DNA from: Bacillota bacterium
GTDB lineage: Bacteria > Bacillota > Sulfobacillia > JAJZYS01 > JAJYTV01
Reading direction: 5' to 3'
Length of the DNA: 64,000 bases
Assembly: GCA_021793645.1 (NCBI GenBank)
Contig: JAJYSJ010000001.1
Span: 124,001 to 188,000 of the forward strand
Numbering within the stretch: position 1 is the stretch's first letter; every line of letters starts with the position of its first letter. The position numbers were made by a program, and so were the translations under genes. Positions 58,388-64,000 of this stretch are shown here, one piece after another. The notes beneath the pieces are model-generated. The model saw only the letters and a list, made by a program, of their open reading frames with translations. It ran no database searches and was not told the origin of the DNA.

Positions 58388-60418
58388 ATGCCGAACGGAC
58401 TGGCGGGCGCACTGAGCCCTTACCTGCTCGCCCACGCAGAAGACCCCGTCGACTGGCAGCAGTGGGGTGATGCAGCGATCGCCAAGGCGCGGGCGACCGA
58501 TCGCCCGATCCTGCTGAGCGTCGGCTACGCCGCGTGCCACTGGTGCCATGTCATGCACAGCGAGTCATTCCTAGACCCGGAGATCGCCGCGCAGATCAAC
58601 CGCCTGACCGTACCGGTAAAGGTGGATCGCGAGGAACTGCCTGACGTCGATCAGGCCTACCAGTCCGTCTGTATGGCGGTGACGCGTCAGGGCGGGTGGC
58701 CGCTGACGGCCTTCCTGACGCCGGATCTGCGTCCGTTCCACATCGGCACCTACTTTCCGCCGCACAGCCGCTTCGGCCAACCCGGACTCGTGGACGTGCT
58801 CTTGGCGGTAGACACAGCGTGGCGCGATCGCCGCGCCGAAGTGGAAGAGGTGGCGCAGGACTGGGCCGCGCTCGGGCGCGATCCCGTGATGCCGCCCTCC
58901 GCCCCGCCGCCGGACGGCCTGCAGGCAGCGGGAGACGTTCTGATCGCGCGGTACGACCATGCGCACGGCGGATTCGGCGGGGCGCCGAAGTTCCCCACCC
59001 CGCCGAACCTCTCGGTTCTTCTGCGCCAGCACCTGCGCGACGGCGCCGAGGCGCCCTTGGGCATGCTGCATGGCACGCTCGCGGCGATGGCCCGGGGCGG
59101 GATCCACGATCAGCTTGGCGGCGGCTTCCACCGCTACAGCGTCGATGCCGGTTGGCGCGTGCCGCATTTCGAGAAGATGCTGTACGACAACGCACTGCTC
59201 GCGCCGCTCTACTTGGCCGGCTGGCAGGCGACGGGAGACGATCGTCTCAAGGACGTCGCGCGTACCACCCTCGACTACCTGGTGCGCGACCTGCGCGATC
59301 CTGCAGGTGGGTTCTACAGCGCCCAGGACGCCGACAGCCCTGCAGGCGAAGGCGCCTACTTCACCTGGACCGCGGATGAGATGCACCAGGTGCTCGGGGC
59401 ACAAGCGCCGCTCGCGATCGCACGATTTGGCGTCGGCGATCCGCAGAGCGTCGTCGAGGGGCGGAGCGTTCTGCGCATCGCGGCACGAGCAGAGGACCTG
59501 GCCGCCGACTTCGGAGGTACTTCGGAGGAGATCGCGGAGCGCCTTGCGGCGGCATCGTCCTCGCTTCTCTTGGCCCGCGCTGCGCGCCAGCGCCCTGCAA
59601 CCGACGAGAAGATCCTGACCGGCTGGAACGGCCTTGCGATCACGGCGTTCGCCCGTGCAGCCTTGGCTCTCGACGAACCCGCATATCTCCAGGCGGCCAA
59701 GGACGCCGCCGACTTCCTGCTCACGAGAATGCGGCCGGAAGGGGGACTTCTGCGCCGCTACTACCACGGCGAGGCAGGCATTCCGGCCTACCTCGAGGAC
59801 TACGCATATCTCGCGGAGGGGCTTGTGTGGCTCTATGCGGCGAGCCTCGAGGAGCGCTACCTGACGGAGGCGGTTGGGTTCGCGCTGCGCACGAAGGACC
59901 TCTTCTGGGACGAGGCATCGGGTGCGCTCCGCACGGCGCCCCCCGATGCGCCGGCGCCGCTGGGTCCGCAGTCGGACCCGTACGATGGGGCGCTTCCGGC
60001 GCCGCAGAGCGTCGCCATCCGCACCGCGCTGCTGCTGAGCGGAATTGCGCCGGCGCTGGAGGCCGAGGACATGGCGGAGGCCGCATTCGCGGCACAGGGC
60101 GAGGTGATGCGCCGCGCTCCTTTGGCGGTCGCTTCGCTTGCCGAAGCGCAGGACCTTGCGCGGCGCGGAGCGACGGAACTCACATTGGTCGGACCAACAG
60201 GAGACGCGCGAATCGCCGCCTGGCACCGGGAGATCGGTCGGCGCCTGCTGCCGGACCTCCTGCTCACGCGGATCGATGCTGCACGCGACCGGCCGCTTTG
60301 GCAGGGCAAGGAAACCCTGGGCGGGCGGCCGACCGTCTACGCCTGCTGCGGCGCGCGCTGCGCTCCGCCGCTGACGGATATCTCCGCGGCCCTCGCATGG
60401 CTCGGCGAAAACCGGTAG
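58388..60418 (+). CDS. Thioredoxin domain-containing protein, YyaL family
   Basis: 676 residues. N-terminal DUF255 thioredoxin-like domain: LLAHAEDPVDWQQWGDAA and the CxxC in YAACHWCHVMHSESF, then GGWPLTAFLTPD and GTYFPPHSRFG. The rest is an (alpha/alpha)6 barrel like N-acylglucosamine epimerases (GGGFHRYSVDAGWRVPHFEKMLYDNA). Widespread, function unknown; YyaL affects B. subtilis sporulation and the human homologue SPATA20 is testis-specific. GGGGGAGATC precedes ATG 58388. Confidence 0.9.
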   Translation: MPNGLAGALSPYLLAHAEDPVDWQQWGDAAIAKARATDRPILLSVGYAACHWCHVMHSESFLDPEIAAQINRLTVPVKVDREELPDVDQAYQSVCMAVTRQGGWPLTAFLTPDLRPFHIGTYFPPHSRFGQPGLVDVLLAVDTAWRDRRAEVEEVAQDWAALGRDPVMPPSAPPPDGLQAAGDVLIARYDHAHGGFGGAPKFPTPPNLSVLLRQHLRDGAEAPLGMLHGTLAAMARGGIHDQLGGGFHRYSVDAGWRVPHFEKMLYDNALLAPLYLAGWQATGDDRLKDVARTTLDYLVRDLRDPAGGFYSAQDADSPAGEGAYFTWTADEMHQVLGAQAPLAIARFGVGDPQSVVEGRSVLRIAARAEDLAADFGGTSEEIAERLAAASSSLLLARAARQRPATDEKILTGWNGLAITAFARAALALDEPAYLQAAKDAADFLLTRMRPEGGLLRRYYHGEAGIPAYLEDYAYLAEGLVWLYAASLEERYLTEAVGFALRTKDLFWDEASGALRTAPPDAPAPLGPQSDPYDGALPAPQSVAIRTALLLSGIAPALEAEDMAEAAFAAQGEVMRRAPLAVASLAEAQDLARRGATELTLVGPTGDARIAAWHREIGRRLLPDLLLTRIDAARDRPLWQGKETLGGRPTVYACCGARCAPPLTDISAALAWLGENR

Positions 60419-60492
60419 GAACCAGTCCTTTGGTGGTCGAATCCAGTGGGGGCAAAGTCCGGCCAGCGCATGGCCGAATGGAGGTCTCATTG

Positions 60493-61269
60493 TTGGGATT
60501 ACTTACTGGAAGGCGTGCCCTGGTAACTGGGGTTGCGAATAAGCGCAGCATCGCCTGGGCGATCGCGAAGGCGCTCTCGCGCGAGGGTGCGGAACTCGCC
60601 CTCACATACCAGCACGACCGGTTCAAGGCGAACCTCGAGAAGCTGCTCCCGGAACTGCCGCCCTCTACCATCTCGCTGCCGCTGGACGTGGCCGATGACG
60701 AATCGCTCGCGGCGATGGCCGCCACCTTGCAGGCGAAGTGGGGGCATCTTGATCATCTCGTCCACTCGATCGCGTTCGCGAAGGCCGATGATATGGCGGG
60801 TCGGTTCGCCGACACGTCGCGCGACGGCTATGCCCTCGCGCAGGACGTCAGCGCCTACTCCCTCGTCGCGCTGACACGGAGCGTTCTGCCGATGCTGCAG
60901 GCCGCCGGCGGCGGCTCCGTCGTCACCATGACAGCCCTCGGAGGCGAGCGCGTGATGCCGAGCTACAACGTGATGGGCGTCGCGAAGGCGGCGCTCGAGG
61001 CGTCCCTTCGCTATCTCGCGTGGGAGCTGGGCGGCGACAACATCCGGGTGAACGCCATCTCGGCGGGCCCGCTGCGCACGCTCGCAGCCGCAGGTGTAAG
61101 GAGCGCTCACACCGCGATGAACCAGCTCCCCGAGCGCTCGCCCCTGCGGCGCAACATCACCCAGGAGGATGTCGGCGATGCAGCGGCCTTTCTGCTCTCC
61201 GACTGGGCGCGAAACATCACGGGCCAGGTCCTCTACGTCGACGCGGGATACCACATCATGGCCCAGTAG
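60493..61269 (+). CDS. fabI: Enoyl-[acyl-carrier-protein] reductase FabI
   Basis: 258 residues. Last reduction of the fatty-acid elongation cycle. MGLLTGRRALVTGVANKRSIAWAIA start, SIAFAK, catalytic Tyr/Lys in YNVMGVAK and the substrate loop GPLRTLAAAGV. The conserved second Tyr of FabI (S/TYLG before ERxxxxYN) is Ala here (TALGGER). TTG 60493 is chosen because GGAGG lies 8 bases upstream; ATG 60478 contains that site. A strong terminator follows. Confidence 0.93.
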   Translation: MGLLTGRRALVTGVANKRSIAWAIAKALSREGAELALTYQHDRFKANLEKLLPELPPSTISLPLDVADDESLAAMAATLQAKWGHLDHLVHSIAFAKADDMAGRFADTSRDGYALAQDVSAYSLVALTRSVLPMLQAAGGGSVVTMTALGGERVMPSYNVMGVAKAALEASLRYLAWELGGDNIRVNAISAGPLRTLAAAGVRSAHTAMNQLPERSPLRRNITQEDVGDAAAFLLSDWARNITGQVLYVDAGYHIMAQ

Positions 61270-61292
61270 CCGGCGACAAAGAGATGCGACAA

Positions 61293-61324
61293 GGAGCGCC
61301 ACCGACCGTAGCCGGTGGCGCTCC
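61293..61324 (+). terminator. fabI terminator
   Basis: GGAGCGCCACCG-8 nt-CGGTGGCGCTCC, a perfect 12-bp stem followed by TGATTTGTC. Confidence 0.75.
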
Positions 61325-61392
61325 TGATTTGTCGACGTTCGGGTCGAGAGCACCGGGAAGGCGGCGGACCTGCCGCAAAGGGTGTCTTTGCT

Positions 61393-61415
61393 CGCGCTGG
61401 GTTGTACCCAGCGCG
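61393..61415 (-). terminator. Hairpin downstream of the DoxX gene
   Basis: CGCGCTGGG-TACAA-CCCAGCGCG, perfect 9-bp stem with a 5-base loop, 90 bases after the DoxX stop; weak T-richness follows. The 180 bases between fabI and DoxX hold no gene. Confidence 0.4.
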
Positions 61416-61505
61416 CTTTGGACAGGCATCGAAGCGTAACGCGGCGGACCGGCCTGCAAAAGACCTGGGGCACTTCCGGAGCGCACCCCATTCCCCTGTC
61501 GCCTG

Positions 61506-61949
61506 CTAGCGGGTCTGGGACTGCGGGACCAGTTTGCGCTCAAAGACCTGGTCGAGCGCGACCGCATGCTCTTTCTCCAGGAAGAGGGCCAGCGACAGGG
61601 CCAACAGGCCGATGTCGCGGACGTAGAGCGATGTCCCGCCGCCATTGAGGATCAGGGTGAAGATGATCGAGAAGAGGATCAAGGAAGACAGGCCTGCCAT
61701 CGGGCGCGTCCACTGGCCGAGCGCGAGCAGCGCGCCGACTGCGAAGAGGACATAGCCGTGCACGAGGATCATTGGCACCTGGGGAAGACCGTGCAGGAAG
61801 GACGGAATGTAGCCCGTCCACTGTCCCGGCTGCCACAGTTCCCCCACCCCGAACCAGACCAGCACGAAGCCGAGGCCGAGCCGGCCGATCAACTGGCGCA
61901 GCCCGTCAGAGGACATCCGGGCTGTGGACGCAGGCGCTTTGCGTTGCAC
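61506..61949 (-). CDS. DoxX family membrane protein
   Basis: 147 residues with four helices (FVLVWFGVGELW; VLFAVGALLALG; LSSLILFSIIFTLIL; DIGLLALSLALFLE). DoxX/MauE-like proteins include quinol oxidase subunits and membrane redox factors; exact role unknown. GTG 61949 follows GAGGTGATC. It is 10 bases downstream of the secreted-protein gene. Confidence 0.72.
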   Translation of the reverse strand: MQRKAPASTARMSSDGLRQLIGRLGLGFVLVWFGVGELWQPGQWTGYIPSFLHGLPQVPMILVHGYVLFAVGALLALGQWTRPMAGLSSLILFSIIFTLILNGGGTSLYVRDIGLLALSLALFLEKEHAVALDQVFERKLVPQSQTR

Positions 61950-61959
61950 GCCGATCACC

Positions 61960-62514
61960 TCACTTCTGCGTGATGTAGCCCTGGGCGTCGGTCAGGATGT
62001 AGGCGTCGTCGCCGTAGTTCGCGTCCTGGCCCGGTCCGTCGTCGCCGAAGCTCGTTTCGATCCAGTAGACCTTGTCGGTTGCGTTGAAGGTCTTCTGCAG
62101 CCCCGGCCCCCCTGCCACCGCACTCTGGATGTCCAGGGACTTTTGGCCGCCAGCTGCGGACTTGATCGTGATGGTGAACCCGGACTCGGCCTGGAGTGTC
62201 TGTGAGGCGGTCGTGGGATAGAGCTCATAGGTGAAGGGCGCGATCTGGGTGCTCGAGAGCAGGGTGCCTTTGGTCGAGGCAGGCTGCGTGGTGGTCGACG
62301 CCTGGCTGCTGCCCTTCGAGGACGAGCCGGACGCATTTGGGGACGTTGTCGAGCCGGACGAGGATGTGGCGGTGGCAGCGGGCCCGCTCCCCTGCCCCCC
62401 GCTCAACGCAACTCCGGGCGCGTTCGGCGCATGGATGCCGTGTACGGCCAGGGCGGCGCCCACAGCGAGCACAAGCCCGAGGGTAATGAGGCGGGGCGCG
62501 ATCGGTGACGACAC
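61960..62514 (-). CDS. Membrane-anchored/secreted protein of unknown function
   Basis: 184 residues: one N-terminal hydrophobic segment (LITLGLVLAVGAALAVHGI), a 55-residue Ser/Thr/Gly-rich linker (SSSGSTTSPNASGSSSKGSS), then a C-terminal domain of about 90 residues starting PFTYELYPTTASQTL and ending YILTDAQGYITQK. No enzyme motif is seen. GTG 62514 follows AAGGAGG by 7 bases. Cotranscription with DoxX suggests a surface complex. Family not recognised. Confidence 0.7.
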   Translation of the reverse strand: MSSPIAPRLITLGLVLAVGAALAVHGIHAPNAPGVALSGGQGSGPAATATSSSGSTTSPNASGSSSKGSSQASTTTQPASTKGTLLSSTQIAPFTYELYPTTASQTLQAESGFTITIKSAAGGQKSLDIQSAVAGGPGLQKTFNATDKVYWIETSFGDDGPGQDANYGDDAYILTDAQGYITQK

Positions 62515-62595
62515 CCGGATACCTCCTTGCCGCGATTCCTTCGCAGTGGCGTCAGTATGGGGAACGCGTCTGAAATTGCTCTGAAGAGGTGGTAC

Positions 62596-62624
62596 TTGGC
62601 AACTGTAAGGGGAGATGGTATGAT
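62596..62624 (+). promoter_or_regulatory. Sigma-A promoter of the peptide-ABC exporter unit
   Basis: TTGGCA (62596-62601), 17 bases, TATGAT (62619-62624). Confidence 0.75.
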
Positions 62625-62655
62625 GCCTATCACGTTCTGGGAAGGAGGCCCTGCC

Positions 62656-62739
62656 ATGAGAAGGACCCGCACAATGGGTGCCGCGGTCGCCGCGAGCATC
62701 GGTGCGCCCTTTGCATGGTCTGGCCCAATGCTGAGTTAG
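62656..62739 (+). CDS. 27-residue small ORF/leader peptide before an ABC exporter
   Basis: MRRTRTMGAAVAASIGAPFA then WSGPMLS. AAGGAGG lies 7 bases before ATG 62656, and a sigma-A promoter about 30 bases further, so translation is well supported. It has a basic N-terminus and a hydrophobic core, like a small membrane peptide or an uncleaved export signal. Its stop is 14 bases before an intrinsic terminator that precedes the ABC genes. It may be a leader peptide for attenuation or a small secreted/membrane product. Confidence 0.6.
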   Translation: MRRTRTMGAAVAASIGAPFAWSGPMLS

Positions 62740-62753
62740 CCGATTGTGTCGGC

Positions 62754-62792
62754 GGCCCGGCCGGTCAGACAACTGACCGACCGGGCCTCTTT
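62754..62792 (+). terminator. Intrinsic terminator/attenuator before the ABC exporter genes
   Basis: GGCCCGG-C-CGGTCAG-ACAA-CTGACCG-A-CCGGGCC then TCTTT: 14 bp with one mismatch, a typical Rho-independent terminator. It lies between the small ORF and the ABC ATPase gene. Confidence 0.8.
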
Positions 62793-62819
62793 GCGTCTGC
62801 CCACAAGGAGGGAAGTCCC

Positions 62820-63617
62820 ATGTACGCGATCGAGTGCATCGATGTGCACAAGCAGTTTCGGCCGGAAGGCGAGTCTCCCTGGAAACGGCGCGGGCCCAAA
62901 GTACCTGCGCTGGAGGGCATCAGCTTCTCCATGCCCCAAGGAGAGTGCTTCGGCATCCTCGGCCCCAATGGCTCCGGCAAGAGCACTTTGATCCGGCTCA
63001 TCTCAACTCTGCTCGTTGCAGACCAGGGCGAGGTGCGCGTGTTCGGACACGACGTGCGTACGGCCCCGATGGAAGTGCGGCGACTGATCCACCGCGTCTC
63101 GGTGGAAGCCTCGTTCTTCAAGAAGCTTTCGGCCCAGGAGAACCTGGACTACGCTTCCGGGCTCTACGGACTCGAACGCACGCAGGCGCGCCGAAGAGCA
63201 GAGGAGATCCTGCTGCGCCTGGGCCTGCCAAAGGCCAAGATCAAGGCTCCTCTCGAGGAGATGTCGCGCGGCCAGCAGCAGAAGGTCGCCATCGCCCGCG
63301 CGCTGCTCACCTCCCCCACCCTGCTCCTGCTGGATGAGCCCACGACAGGGCTAGACCCCAGGTCGCGCCGCGACGTGCAGGAGTTCATCGAGGAGATCCG
63401 GTCGAGCTACAGCGCCTCGATCGTCCTTTCGACCCACGACATGCAGGAGGCACAGCGTCTGTGCGACCGCGTCGCGATCATCCGCGGCGGCAAGTTCATC
63501 GCGCTTGACACGCCGACGGCCCTTGCCGAACGCTACGGCGGCGGCCAGGGGCTCGAGACCGCCTTCCTCAACCTGACGGGCGAGGATCTGAGCCAAGAGG
63601 AGGGAATGGAAGCTTGA
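62820..63617 (+). CDS. ABC transporter ATP-binding protein (ABC-2 type exporter)
   Basis: 265 residues. Walker A GPNGSGKST, Q-loop region VSVEASFFKKLSAQENL, ABC signature MSRGQQQKVAIARALL (SRGQQ in place of LSGGQ), Walker B LLLLDEPTTGLD and switch His STHD. The insertion EGESPWKRRGPKVPALEG before Walker A is like DrrA-/CcmA-type exporters. GGAGGG lies before ATG 62820. The stop overlaps the permease start (TTGA). Confidence 0.93.
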   Translation: MYAIECIDVHKQFRPEGESPWKRRGPKVPALEGISFSMPQGECFGILGPNGSGKSTLIRLISTLLVADQGEVRVFGHDVRTAPMEVRRLIHRVSVEASFFKKLSAQENLDYASGLYGLERTQARRRAEEILLRLGLPKAKIKAPLEEMSRGQQQKVAIARALLTSPTLLLLDEPTTGLDPRSRRDVQEFIEEIRSSYSASIVLSTHDMQEAQRLCDRVAIIRGGKFIALDTPTALAERYGGGQGLETAFLNLTGEDLSQEEGMEA

Positions 63618-64000
63618 TCTCGCTACGCACGGAAACCCGGGCAGCCGGTGCCGTCGTCTCCCGGAACTTCAGCCTGATTCGACGCTACCTGGGGTGGGAG
63701 CTCGTGTTCGCGTTCTACAACGCCGTGAACGCGCTCACCATCGGACTGATCGGGCTCGCGGAACCCGGCCCAGGACAGGCCATGCGCGTACTCTACCTCT
63801 CGATCGGAGCGCTCCTATGGAACTTCCTCTCCGTGCTCTTCTTCGAAGTCTCGAACTCGGTGATGTGGGAGCGCTGGGAAGGCACGATCGAGTACAGCTT
63901 CATGGCGCCGATCCGACGCGTGACTTATCTCTTCGGCGTCTGTTCCTACGCGGTGATCTACGGCCTCGTACGCACGCTCCTGGTGCTCCTCGCGATCGCG
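63614..64000 (+). CDS. ABC-2 type permease (partial, runs off the window)
   Basis: 129 codons visible. TTG 63614 follows GGAGGG by 9 bases. SLIRRYLGWELVFAFYNAVNALTI, then ALLWNFLSVLFFEVSNSVMWERWEGTIEY and SFMAPIRRVTYLFG. The EWEGTIEYSFMAP-type motif is the hallmark of ABC-2 permeases (WERWEGT). Substrate unknown. Confidence 0.85.
   Translation, partial: MISLRTETRAAGAVVSRNFSLIRRYLGWELVFAFYNAVNALTIGLIGLAEPGPGQAMRVLYLSIGALLWNFLSVLFFEVSNSVMWERWEGTIEYSFMAPIRRVTYLFGVCSYAVIYGLVRTLLVLLAIA

Noticed and set aside
58571-60490. 639-codon minus-strand frame opposite the YyaL gene
   Set aside because: No domain features; YyaL has all its motifs and a ribosome site.

Overview
The window is a gene-dense, high-GC (roughly 64% by eye) chromosomal segment of an endospore-forming member of the Bacillota. 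Evidence for sporulation: an alpha/beta-type small acid-soluble spore protein, a full-length SpoIVA (492 residues), YqhV-, YpmA-, YlaI- and YIEGIA-family proteins, and the gene order cmk - plsC - rpsA(S1) - membrane protein - YIEGIA - der - plsY - gpsA - spoIVA, which resembles the corresponding Bacillus/Clostridia region. Proline/glutamate semialdehyde and fatty-acid genes, a type-II NADH dehydrogenase-like protein and a transhydrogenase suggest a respiring heterotroph. Starts are often GTG or TTG behind strong GGAGG sites. No insertion sequence, prophage, CRISPR array or rRNA gene was seen; one tRNA gene (Pro) is present.

Layout. 1-1.5 kb: end of a molybdate/tungstate-type ABC system with its XRE-PBP regulator. 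1.5-10.9 kb: a GT-C-like membrane protein, acyl-CoA ligase, pruA, an NDH-2-like flavoprotein, an ATP-grasp-like protein, an aldehyde dehydrogenase and YpmA. 11.2-20.3 kb: SASP, MFS exporter, YbaK, a peptidoglycan-binding/LysM protein, a DnaQ-DinG helicase, a histidine phosphatase, ComB and an MreB-like protein. 20.3-24.6 kb: a tight operon ndk - mtnP - ahcY - mtaD preceded by speD, joining polyamine synthesis to salvage of methylthioadenosine and S-adenosylhomocysteine. 24.8-34 kb: an aminotransferase/SRPBCC pair, then a compact run pntA1 - pntA2 - pntB - GltD-like - korD - korA - korB - korC, linking NADPH, membrane energy and ferredoxin. 34-44 kb: rpiA, tRNA-Pro and the spoIVA-der-S1-cmk block. 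44-47.6 kb: gabT, a split ThrE-type exporter and DedA. 47.6-54 kb: a run of overlapping genes: BusR-like regulator, nicotinamidase, nicotinate phosphoribosyltransferase, class V aminotransferase and three M42 peptidase homologues, the last apparently inactive. 54-58.3 kb: ridA-rluB and uppP-ftsK. 58.4-64 kb: YyaL, FabI, DoxX and a secreted protein, then an ABC exporter preceded by a 27-residue ORF and an intrinsic terminator.

Most interesting points: (i) sequence signs that the MTA/SAH salvage operon works by the deaminated (inosine-type) route; (ii) a structured RNA leader before the S1 gene; (iii) a promoter - peptide - terminator module before the ABC exporter; (iv) an M42 pseudo-enzyme cotranscribed with two intact paralogues under a probable c-di-AMP/osmotic regulator; (v) a probable ATT start for the DinG-type helicase; (vi) the transhydrogenase-ferredoxin operon. 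All functional calls are from reading the sequence; no database search was run.
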